From Chloroflexota bacterium (GTDB taxonomy: Bacteria; Chloroflexota; Anaerolineae; Anaerolineales; Anaerolineaceae): a stretch of DNA of 64,000 nucleotides. Positions 18,442 to 25,840 of the stretch are shown one piece after another. The notes under the pieces are model-generated. The model made no database searches, was not told the DNA's origin, and saw nothing but the letters and a program-made list of their open reading frames with translations. Each line of letters begins with the position of its first letter. Positions within the stretch are counted from its first letter, which is position 1. The stretch covers positions 1-64,000 of the forward strand of contig JAMCRR010000053.1 of the NCBI GenBank assembly GCA_023381565.1. The letters run 5' to 3'. Both the position numbers and the translations under genes were made by a program.

Positions 18442-20109
18442 TTATTGGTCTTTGAACCCCTTTGAGATGGAAATGTTATTTTTCAGGAGAATCCCTTCCG
18501 GCACCCATCCCATCTTTCCGCCAAAATCCACTTCCCACCAATATTCCCCTTTCGCCAATACCCCCTCCAGGTTGCTCATCTGGGGAACAATGATCCCTAC
18601 TTGATCTGGGGGCACCGTATCCACAATCGCGTAATTTGTGCCGGGACCCAACCGCAGGTCCGCTTGCGCGTTGTTGATCACTGGCGACATCGGTAGAAAG
18701 GAGGTGGATTTTTGCATGGGCTGCAGCGCCACCATCATGATACCGTTCGGCACGGCGCGTTCACAGCCGGGAACATCAGGGGATTTGGTAGATGCTGAGG
18801 CGTCTGGATCTTGCCACTCCTGGTTGATAAATGGCAAGTAGGTTTCATTTGGATAATCGCTTCTCGGGCTAACCGGAGCGCTCTGGGTTCTCGGACAGGG
18901 ATCACTGGGATGATTAACCACCACCCCATTGATGACCATCGTCGAAGAGCCACCACCGTCCTGGGCAATCCCCCAGGTCGCCCCCAACGAATCGCGGGCA
19001 AAGGCAGCCAGCTCGTCGAACGTCATCCCGATGCTGAACCCCGGCGCCCGTCCATCCACAACGATGAAAAATATATAATGGTCATTGAACGCAATGGCCG
19101 TGCGTGGATGGCGCACGATGGCCCCCGTCTCATTCATATGTTTGATTTCGCCGTCTCGCAAGAAGGTGAATGCGCCGCCAATACTGGCATACGTGTTTCC
19201 CCAATCGACCGGCAGTGAGGATTTGCAATCGGTATCGAAGGACTTGATTTGCTGCGAAATGCCGATAACATCTCCAACCAGGATATTTGCCAGAAGCTCC
19301 GTCCGGGCAGAGCCTGATGCAGACAGTACGATCGAATCGAAGGGGATCGGGGTGGACCCCCTGCCATCGTAAATCTCACGCACATAACCAACTGCTCCAT
19401 CCGGCAGTGCCAGGGGCGAGGTTGGCCGGGTCATCTCGACCACAACCTCGACGCCGGAATTGTCGGTTCTCGTCTGGCCGTTGTATTGGGGGGTATATAG
19501 GATCAGTTGGTTGTTCCCGCGCGGCACATTCACGCCGCTAATCTTCTGGGTATTTCCCGTCGCAGGATACGAGATAACCTGCCCGTCGGAGGGGGTAGCT
19601 ACACATTGCCCGATGAATGCCGTGCGATCCGTCGTCCACCCAAAACCACTCCAACCTTCAAGGTTATCGAATCGCTTGACGTACCAACCCGATTGGACCA
19701 TACCGTTTTGCGGTAAGCCGGTTGCCGTTTCCAGATAAGACCCATTGATCGCCACCACAACTTTATCCCGCGCGCCTGGCGTCCCGTTCCAGAAATTAAT
19801 CGCCTCGTCGTACCGGCCGGACATCGCGCTGATGGTTTCTCTGCCCCCGAGCATATTTCCATTTGCCAGGATGCTCTCCAGGGTGACATTGGGATTATTG
19901 CGATCCATCCGCGCAACGTACACATGGTTCGGATCTGGAAGGACAAAGTGATCAAACTCAATGCCCGGGCCAATGATCTCCCAGCTGGCCGAGGCAGCAC
20001 GAACATCCTGATAGGGCTGGATCAAACCTATCAAGATTAAACTTAAAAAGCATATCGTCGTAAAGGATCGTACCTTAATGACGTCTCTCCTATCCACGAC
20101 CCTTGCCAA
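18442..20109 (-). CDS. Secreted phosphodiester glycosidase (NAGPA domain) with SH3-like tail
   Basis: A protein of about 555 residues with an N-terminal signal peptide (hydrophobic ~17-35, likely cleavage after RAA near 40). The NAGPA/phosphodiester-glycosidase domain follows, recognised by RTAIAFNDHYIFFIVVDGR, the MTFDELAAFARDSLGA helix and the catalytic-region motif QDGGGSSTMVINGVVVN. The C-terminus (~485-545) is an SH3-like domain (DLRLGPGTNYAIVDTVPPDQ) of the kind that binds cell-wall material. The family removes N-acetylglucosamine or related sugars from phosphodiester linkages and is often linked to cell-envelope polymers. The start is uncertain: TTG 20109 has an AGCAGG-like site, but an AGGAGAG also lies a few codons inside. 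A TYLPFINQ segment lies in the linker. Confidence 0.88.
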   Translation of the reverse strand: MARVVDRRDVIKVRSFTTICFLSLILIGLIQPYQDVRAASASWEIIGPGIEFDHFVLPDPNHVYVARMDRNNPNVTLESILANGNMLGGRETISAMSGRYDEAINFWNGTPGARDKVVVAINGSYLETATGLPQNGMVQSGWYVKRFDNLEGWSGFGWTTDRTAFIGQCVATPSDGQVISYPATGNTQKISGVNVPRGNNQLILYTPQYNGQTRTDNSGVEVVVEMTRPTSPLALPDGAVGYVREIYDGRGSTPIPFDSIVLSASGSARTELLANILVGDVIGISQQIKSFDTDCKSSLPVDWGNTYASIGGAFTFLRDGEIKHMNETGAIVRHPRTAIAFNDHYIFFIVVDGRAPGFSIGMTFDELAAFARDSLGATWGIAQDGGGSSTMVINGVVVNHPSDPCPRTQSAPVSPRSDYPNETYLPFINQEWQDPDASASTKSPDVPGCERAVPNGIMMVALQPMQKSTSFLPMSPVINNAQADLRLGPGTNYAIVDTVPPDQVGIIVPQMSNLEGVLAKGEYWWEVDFGGKMGWVPEGILLKNNISISKGFKDQ

Positions 20110-20206
20110 ATGTACCTGCTGCTTGTTACCCTAGTATAGGTAGAACACTACCCAAGAGTCAAATAATAAAATTGTAAGGTGGTTTTAATCCTGATCGATC
20201 CCCGTT

Positions 20207-20545
20207 TTAATGCCTCAATTTAGGCGGGGGTTTCCGCCACCCATCGATCAGATGCCTGACCGCCAACCCTGGATGTTCCCTCAGCATGGGCGGTCCGGCA
20301 TAACGCATTACCACTTTTATCCGATCCCTCATTTCTGTTTTATAGCAATGCACCAGGCACTTCGCACAGGTCGGTTTGCTTTCCTGAAACGGGCAATGCG
20401 CTAAACGAGCCATTGCATAATCTTGAAGCTGCTGGCATTCTACACACAAGCCCTCACCAGTGCCGTGTAATTCACGACAATAGATACCGATCATGGCTGC
20501 GACTGTGCGTTGTTCTCTGGCGATGCGAGGGGAATGCTTTGGCAT
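20207..20545 (-). CDS. ygbA: YgbA-like cysteine-rich protein (nitrous-oxide-stimulated promoter family)
   Basis: A 112-residue protein with seven cysteines at 23, 34, 37, 51, 60, 63 and 67 in the pattern YCxxxH, LCxxC, CPF, KPTCxxC and HCYK. It continues VMRYAGPPMLREHP. This is the signature of the YgbA family (PF11756). In enteric bacteria the gene is in the NsrR nitric-oxide regulon and the product is linked to iron and NO stress. The cysteines probably bind metal or an Fe-S cluster. It is a small cytoplasmic protein transcribed alone. The biochemical function here is inference. Confidence 0.88.
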   Translation of the reverse strand: MPKHSPRIAREQRTVAAMIGIYCRELHGTGEGLCVECQQLQDYAMARLAHCPFQESKPTCAKCLVHCYKTEMRDRIKVVMRYAGPPMLREHPGLAVRHLIDGWRKPPPKLRH

Positions 20546-20726
20546 GTAAGGTGCACTTATTATTAATCCGTGCTAACAGTAACCCTGGTGCTTAATGCAT
20601 TATACTATATTGGATAAATACAGACACATCGTTTACCGGGTTCGATCCATAAAATATACCCAGAGAAAGCCTGATCGATCCCTTGCTGTCTGTATTACCA
20701 AAACCCGCAGGAAGGATGATTAATCA

Positions 20727-21662
20727 ATGATCGTCGTAGCCAGTGCTAATGGAGGAGTGGGAATCCGCGAAGCCATGCGAGTGCTAAAATCGGGTGGTTC
20801 GGCTATCGATGCTGTCGAAGCCGGTATTCGATTGGTCGAATCTAACCCCGACGATGACAGCGTTGGATATGGAGGCCTGCCGAATATCCTGGGCGAGGTC
20901 GAGCTGGATGCCAGCATCATGGATGGCAAAACCCTGGCGGCAGGCTGTGTCGGCGCGATCAAAGGGTACGGCCACCCGATATCGGTCGCGCGCAAAGTGA
21001 TGGAGAGACTACCCCACGTGCTGCTCGTCGGCGCAGGAGCAAACCGATTTGCTGCCGAGATGGGGTTTGCCCCCCGTGAGCTTTTGACAGACTACGCTCG
21101 TGATGTGTGGCTGAAGAGGCTGGAGCACGATATGCCCGCGGATGTCCGGCAAAACCTCGCCGAACAGAACGACCTGTGGAAATGGGTGGAGCTCGCTACC
21201 GACCCGGAACGCGCCGGCGGAACGGTGAACTTCATCGCCCAGGATGGGCAGGGAAATATCTGCACTGGGGTAAGCACCAGCGGCTGGGCCTGGAAATACC
21301 CCGGCCGGCTCGGCGATTCTCCGATCATCGGAGCCGGTAACTACGCCCATAATCGTTATGGCGCGGCTGCCTGCACCGGCATGGGCGAAATGGCCATCCG
21401 CTCCGGCACCGCGCGCAGCGTCGTCCTTTACATGAAAATGGGCAAATCAATCGAAGAAGCCGGCCGTCTGGCCATGGACGATCTGGATGAGCTGGGAGGC
21501 AAATATCTCAGCCGGATGAACATCATTGCCCTGGATAAAGACGGGAGGCCGGCAGCTTTCTCCAACTACCAGGAAGCGAAATTCACCTACATGACCGGTG
21601 AAATGCAAGAACCGGTGCTCGCACCCCGGCAATTTGTGGCTACCCACTCGCGCTGGGGCTAA
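20727..21662 (+). CDS. Asparaginase-2 family Ntn hydrolase (glycosylasparaginase / isoaspartyl peptidase)
   Basis: A 311-residue N-terminal-nucleophile hydrolase precursor. It shows the alpha-subunit features GGSAIDAVEAGIRLVESNPDDDSVGYGG and DASIMDG. The autocleavage site is before Thr166 in ERAGGTVNFIAQD, where the new N-terminal threonine becomes the nucleophile. The beta-subunit has the substrate loop STSGWAWKYPGRLGDSPIIGAG. The SVGYGGLPN motif favours the N4-(beta-N-acetylglucosaminyl)-L-asparaginase branch, which releases aspartate from GlcNAc-Asn. Isoaspartyl peptidase activity is the alternative. No signal peptide, so cytoplasmic. AAGGATG precedes the ATG. A small hairpin (21679-21701) follows the stop. 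Confidence 0.92.
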   Translation: MIVVASANGGVGIREAMRVLKSGGSAIDAVEAGIRLVESNPDDDSVGYGGLPNILGEVELDASIMDGKTLAAGCVGAIKGYGHPISVARKVMERLPHVLLVGAGANRFAAEMGFAPRELLTDYARDVWLKRLEHDMPADVRQNLAEQNDLWKWVELATDPERAGGTVNFIAQDGQGNICTGVSTSGWAWKYPGRLGDSPIIGAGNYAHNRYGAAACTGMGEMAIRSGTARSVVLYMKMGKSIEEAGRLAMDDLDELGGKYLSRMNIIALDKDGRPAAFSNYQEAKFTYMTGEMQEPVLAPRQFVATHSRWG

Positions 21663-21899
21663 TGGTTATATTAACAACCGAGGCGTTCGACAACTGCCTC
21701 GCATAAAGATGCAGGCTAAATATCCGCCTCCCCGGCTTTGTAGAACGGCTGCAGGAAGGTCTCTACCCAAGAGACATTTTCGTTTCTCCATTAAAAATGA
21801 AAATGGCTTGGCAAGATTGTACTTGTAATAAATAAGAAATCATTGATATATTTTATATAAAGTGGATAATTTTTGTCGAGATGCGTATAAGGAGAAGCT

Positions 21900-23036
21900 A
21901 TGGCGAAGCAAAGCCCCCAACCAGCATTGATCGCAGTGACCGGCGGAGGAAGCGGCGGACATACCAGCGCCGCGGCCGGCATCATCGAAGCGTTGTGGGA
22001 AGGCGGGGTAGACCGCCAAAATGTGCTATGGATCGGCAGCGTGCAGGGAGTTGAGTCGCGCGTCGCCGCTCAGAAAAAAATCGCTTATCAAGCGATCAGC
22101 TCAGGTAAACTCCGGCGCTACTGGTCGAAGGATAATTTTCGAGATGTTCCCCACATCATCGCCGGGATCTTCCAGAGCATGAGGCTACTGCGGGCCAATA
22201 AACCCGGGGTGGTCGTGAGCACCGGGGGTTATGTTTCTTTGCCGGTGGTCATTGCTGCCCGCCTGCTGGGTACCCCGATCGTAGTGCACGAGCAAACCCT
22301 GGTCCCCGGCCTCGCCAACCGTATTGGCAGCCGGTTCGCCCGCAAGGTCCTGCTGACCTTCTCCGAATCTCAAGCGCATTTCTCTGGGCGTGAGTGCCTG
22401 GTGGTAGGCAACCCCCTGCGGTCAGAGCTCAAGCACCTGCCAAACCCGGCTGAGGCTTACCGCCGTTTGAATCTGGATAAATCCTTGCCCCTGCTTTACG
22501 TCACTGGGGGAGCGCAGGGGTCGAATGCCCTCAACCGTGTCATTGGAGACGCGCTGCCCCTCTTGCTGCCTCGCTGGCAGATTATCCACCAATACGGCAC
22601 TCTGCCCATGGAATGTGATGGAGATTACCTTTCCAGCCTGGCTCGCCTTCTCGAGGTCGAATTGACCAACCGCTATCACCCGATTCCATACGTCGAATCG
22701 AGCCTCAGCGATATTTTCGCAGCCGCATCCCTGGTTATTTCACGCGCCGGAGCTGCAACGGTCAATGAAATCATCCGCCTGGGTCTGGCAGCAATTCTTA
22801 TTCCATATCCTGGTGCAGCCGATCAGGAACAGCTATTGCTGGCGCAAATGCTAGAAAAAGCAGGCGCTGCCGTTCACCTCGACCAGGCCACGCTCACGCC
22901 GGATGAGCTGGTCCATTGCATCAACTTGCTAAAGCCAACCGACCTGCAAATCATGCGACAGAATGCACGCGCTTTATCCCTCGATGATGTTGAAGGGCGC
23001 CTGGCCGAGGCGATTTTAAACGTTCGCAAACATTGA
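21900..23036 (+). CDS. murG: MurG-like UDP-GlcNAc transferase
   Basis: A 378-residue GT28 enzyme with two Rossmann domains. The N-terminal glycine loop TGGGSGGH (~14-21), VVSTGGYVSLPVVIAARLLG and VHEQTLVPGLAN match MurG. The C-terminal donor domain has VTGGAQGSNALN, ISRAGAATVNEII and an EKAGAA segment. MurG adds GlcNAc to lipid I at the inner membrane face to make lipid II. Two conserved positions differ from the usual form: the loop after GGH is TSAAAG rather than xxPA, and the segment before EKAGAA reads DQEQLLLAQ. AAGGAGAAG lies just before the ATG. It stands outside any mur/fts cluster, so a specialised paralogue is possible. Confidence 0.85.
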   Translation: MAKQSPQPALIAVTGGGSGGHTSAAAGIIEALWEGGVDRQNVLWIGSVQGVESRVAAQKKIAYQAISSGKLRRYWSKDNFRDVPHIIAGIFQSMRLLRANKPGVVVSTGGYVSLPVVIAARLLGTPIVVHEQTLVPGLANRIGSRFARKVLLTFSESQAHFSGRECLVVGNPLRSELKHLPNPAEAYRRLNLDKSLPLLYVTGGAQGSNALNRVIGDALPLLLPRWQIIHQYGTLPMECDGDYLSSLARLLEVELTNRYHPIPYVESSLSDIFAAASLVISRAGAATVNEIIRLGLAAILIPYPGAADQEQLLLAQMLEKAGAAVHLDQATLTPDELVHCINLLKPTDLQIMRQNARALSLDDVEGRLAEAILNVRKH

Positions 23037-23043
23037 TGGCGAT

Positions 23044-24378
23044 CTATTTGCCAATCACCGGTAAATAAATCTTCGGGAAGACTGCTTTGTGCACAAAGCT
23101 TGCGGTGGGTTGAACACCGTGGCAAGTCTCACAGCTCTTCAGCGTTCCTGTGTGGCCCTGAAGATTGACAAACTTGATCGCATCGTTAGGCTCGCGGCTG
23201 GTAGCGATGGCATGCGTGCTGTCATGGCAGCCCTCGCAGTAGAGCCTGCCGTGGCCCACCGAGAAACGGTACAGGGGCTGCGTAAGATTCACCTCCTCGC
23301 CGTGGCATTTTGCATTATCGCAGCGCGGCTCATTCAGCCAGGGTTCAGGATTTTCCGCTACGTTAGCAATATCGCCGTGGCAGTCAACGCAGGTCATCGA
23401 ATACTCCTGCGACATGACGTCTCGCAAGCATTGCGTCTCCGGTCCTGGGTGGCAGTTATAACACCCATCGGTATCGGGGGTAATGTCTTCGAGACCGGAG
23501 TGGTGCTTGTGCATGGCATTCGAAAGACTGCTGACGCCGGCGATTCCCGGAGCTCCCAGGGCATTGTCTGGATGGCATTCTGCGCATAACACCGGGCGCT
23601 TTGAGAGAAGCGCCTCTGTATGCCCGGCAGGATACTGGGATTGGCTGAGATAGTCGTGGATCGCCAGGATATTGGCTGCCACCCTTCCCTGAGGCGCGAT
23701 CGGGTAGCGGGAGGTAGCATCACCGGTGTCGCTGTGACAGTTGACGCAGTTCATTTCAGACGAAACCGGAGCCACAACTGTAGTTTGCGCCAAAATCACC
23801 CCGCTGACCGCATCTTTCACCACAATCTGGGCAAGCTGGTAAGGATAGGGAGCTTGGACAGGGTCGACGCTATCATCACGGAACTCGGTTAATGGAATCC
23901 CACGCGCCACGTAGTGATCGCCCTCTAAATCCATTGTACCGGAGAGACCTTTGCCGGTCAGACCGATATTGGGCTGCAACGAAACGCCAAAGAGCTGCTG
24001 AGCATACGTCCAGAAATTGGTCTTGCCGGCGGAGGATGTGTTCTCTGGAAAGCTATATTCGACTGTAATCCCACTGGTGACATTCTTCGGCGGGTCGCCA
24101 ACCTGGATCACCTGCGCCCAAAGGGTGTTATAAGGCGGCAAGATCGCCAGATCTTGGAAATCGTTGTTGTAGCAGTGCATCCCCAGATCATTCCAAGCCA
24201 GGATAATCATCGAATTCCCTTGCGGACTCGATGGGGAACCTGTCACTGTCATGATCGACCCAACATCGGTAGACAGGGTGACGATCAGAACCGTGCTGAG
24301 AATGATCGCCAATGAGGTGATGAAACGACTTGCCCGTCTTCTGATTAAAGCAGAACTGCGCGGTAGTATCTTTTTCAT
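23044..24378 (-). CDS. Secreted multihaem cytochrome c
   Basis: A 444-residue protein with a signal or anchor helix at ~19-37. An N-terminal ~150-residue non-haem domain begins AWNDLGMHCYNNDF, a motif that I associate with other multihaem cytochromes. Six CXXCH haem sites lie at 211, 265, 306, 330, 381 and 416, and a seventh, irregular CX4CH (CDNAKCH) lies at 353-359. These bind c-type haems outside the cytoplasm for electron transfer. The C-terminus ends with an IYLPVIGK segment. GGGAGAG precedes the ATG. It lies 83 bp downstream of a receiver-domain gene, suggesting that it is co-transcribed with the sensory operon. It converges with murG with 7 bp between stops. Redox partner unknown. Confidence 0.92.
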   Translation of the reverse strand: MKKILPRSSALIRRRASRFITSLAIILSTVLIVTLSTDVGSIMTVTGSPSSPQGNSMIILAWNDLGMHCYNNDFQDLAILPPYNTLWAQVIQVGDPPKNVTSGITVEYSFPENTSSAGKTNFWTYAQQLFGVSLQPNIGLTGKGLSGTMDLEGDHYVARGIPLTEFRDDSVDPVQAPYPYQLAQIVVKDAVSGVILAQTTVVAPVSSEMNCVNCHSDTGDATSRYPIAPQGRVAANILAIHDYLSQSQYPAGHTEALLSKRPVLCAECHPDNALGAPGIAGVSSLSNAMHKHHSGLEDITPDTDGCYNCHPGPETQCLRDVMSQEYSMTCVDCHGDIANVAENPEPWLNEPRCDNAKCHGEEVNLTQPLYRFSVGHGRLYCEGCHDSTHAIATSREPNDAIKFVNLQGHTGTLKSCETCHGVQPTASFVHKAVFPKIYLPVIGK

Positions 24379-24461
24379 CTTTTCTCTCCCGGTTACTGGT
24401 GAAAAAGATCACGATTAATTTAGAACGGTACCTCCTTTCTCCCACCCTCGTTCATTTCAAC

Positions 24462-24860
24462 TTATTGTAATTGGACCCGCTGAAGAGAATTTTTTTCTTC
24501 CAGGATTTTCCGAACACAGCCTAAAATTTGGATAGGGTCGACCGGTTTCTTGAGAAAGTCCCTCACTCCTATCCGCCGGGCTGCCACTTCAGTTTCGATT
24601 GTAGGATGTCCGGTCAGGATGACGACTGCCACGCCTGGGGATCGCTGGTGGATAGAAGCCAGCAAATCGAGCCCGCTCATGTCAGGCAGTCTGAGGTCCA
24701 GGAAAACCAGATTGAAAGTCATCGTCTGCAGGATTCGGATGGCTGTGGCGGCATCCTTTGCCCGCATGACATCGTATCCCTCTCTGGAAAGGATTAACGC
24801 CATCGTTTTCAGAAGATTGACCTCATCATCTATGATTAATATCTTCTCGCCCGACGACAT
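24462..24860 (-). CDS. Single-domain response regulator (receiver only)
   Basis: A 132-residue CheY-like receiver with acidic pair D11/D12, phospho-acceptor D55 in VFLDLRLPDMSG, the conserved threonine in ILTGHPT and lysine in FLKKPV. No output domain. It is closely similar to the receiver half of the regulator encoded upstream (same VFLDLRLPD segment), suggesting duplication. It may act as a phosphate sink or a relay module for the neighbouring kinase. AGGAGA lies about 10 nt before the ATG. It sits between the full-length regulator (176 bp upstream) and the cytochrome gene. Confidence 0.93.
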   Translation of the reverse strand: MSSGEKILIIDDEVNLLKTMALILSREGYDVMRAKDAATAIRILQTMTFNLVFLDLRLPDMSGLDLLASIHQRSPGVAVVILTGHPTIETEVAARRIGVRDFLKKPVDPIQILGCVRKILEEKNSLQRVQLQ

Positions 24861-25036
24861 GACCGGTTTCTCCTAAGGATCGCACTGCTTCATTCTCATT
24901 CTACCGAAATCCCTGCCTGAAAACATTTGCGTTTATTGGGATTAATTGGCCCTTGCTTCATGATTGAATGCGGGATTCATCCGCCGGTGAGTGCGCCGCA
25001 ACCCATAAAAGATGTTGGGTTCCGGATTTCATTGAA

Positions 25037-25840
25037 TTACATGATCAAGCGATAGCCAACATCGCGCACGGTGATAATGTATTGGGGATTGCGCACGTCT
25101 GGCTCGAATGCCTTGCGCAGCTCATGGACCTGCCAACGCGCCATTTCACGTGCTTCAGATTTCGAGAGCGAATATCCTTGTGACTCCCATAATAAATTTT
25201 CATAACTAACCGGATCTGGAGAGTGGCGAACCAGGGTGACCAGGTAATCAAATGTAGTCGGAGCCAGAGGGATATAGCGGTCTTCCAGCAAGGCATGCCG
25301 GGTGTGCAAGTCAACCGTCAACCTACCCCGGCGGATAAAGCGTGACGGATCGGTTGCCGGTACGCTTGCCAGGACCGGCTGGGGGAAAGCCCCCTCGCCG
25401 TCGATTTCATGTAATTCAGCCAGCAGACCCTGAATCTGCGAAACCAGTTTGCGCCTGCGCGCGGGTTGCTGCTGCTCCTCCAGGATCTCCTTCACACGCA
25501 TCAGAATTGTTGTCGGGCTGACCGGTTTAATCAGATAATCGCGCGCTCCCTGGCGGACTGCTTCAATCGCTGTCTCGAGTGTGGCGTGCCCGGTGATGAT
25601 CAGCACGGGCGTATCGCGGTAGTAACGCCGAATTTCGGGAAGCAGATCTGTCCCATTCCCATCCGGCAATCTCAGGTCCAGAAACACCAGGTCGTACTCG
25701 CCTGCCTGAAGATATTGACGCGCATCGTCGATCGTCCCGGCGGTAGACACTTGATACCCATTGTGTTGGAGGATCGTCGCCAGAGTCTGGCGCAAGTTAT
25801 GTTCATCGTCGATTACCAAAATCGTATTTGCGTCAGTCAT
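25037..25840 (-). CDS. Response regulator with winged-helix output
   Basis: A 267-residue regulator. The receiver (~5-120) has D11/D12, phospho-acceptor D55, ITGHAT and the lysine of YLIKPVS. A ~60-residue linker follows, then an OmpR-type winged helix (~175-265) with LAPTTFDYLVTLVRH and ITVRDVGYRLIM. The ATG lies 8 bp inside the end of the upstream kinase gene, so the pair is translationally coupled. The receiver resembles NtrC-type receivers although the output is OmpR-like. It probably controls its own operon and the cytochrome gene downstream; that is inference from gene order. Confidence 0.93.
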   Translation of the reverse strand: MTDANTILVIDDEHNLRQTLATILQHNGYQVSTAGTIDDARQYLQAGEYDLVFLDLRLPDGNGTDLLPEIRRYYRDTPVLIITGHATLETAIEAVRQGARDYLIKPVSPTTILMRVKEILEEQQQPARRRKLVSQIQGLLAELHEIDGEGAFPQPVLASVPATDPSRFIRRGRLTVDLHTRHALLEDRYIPLAPTTFDYLVTLVRHSPDPVSYENLLWESQGYSLSKSEAREMARWQVHELRKAFEPDVRNPQYIITVRDVGYRLIM

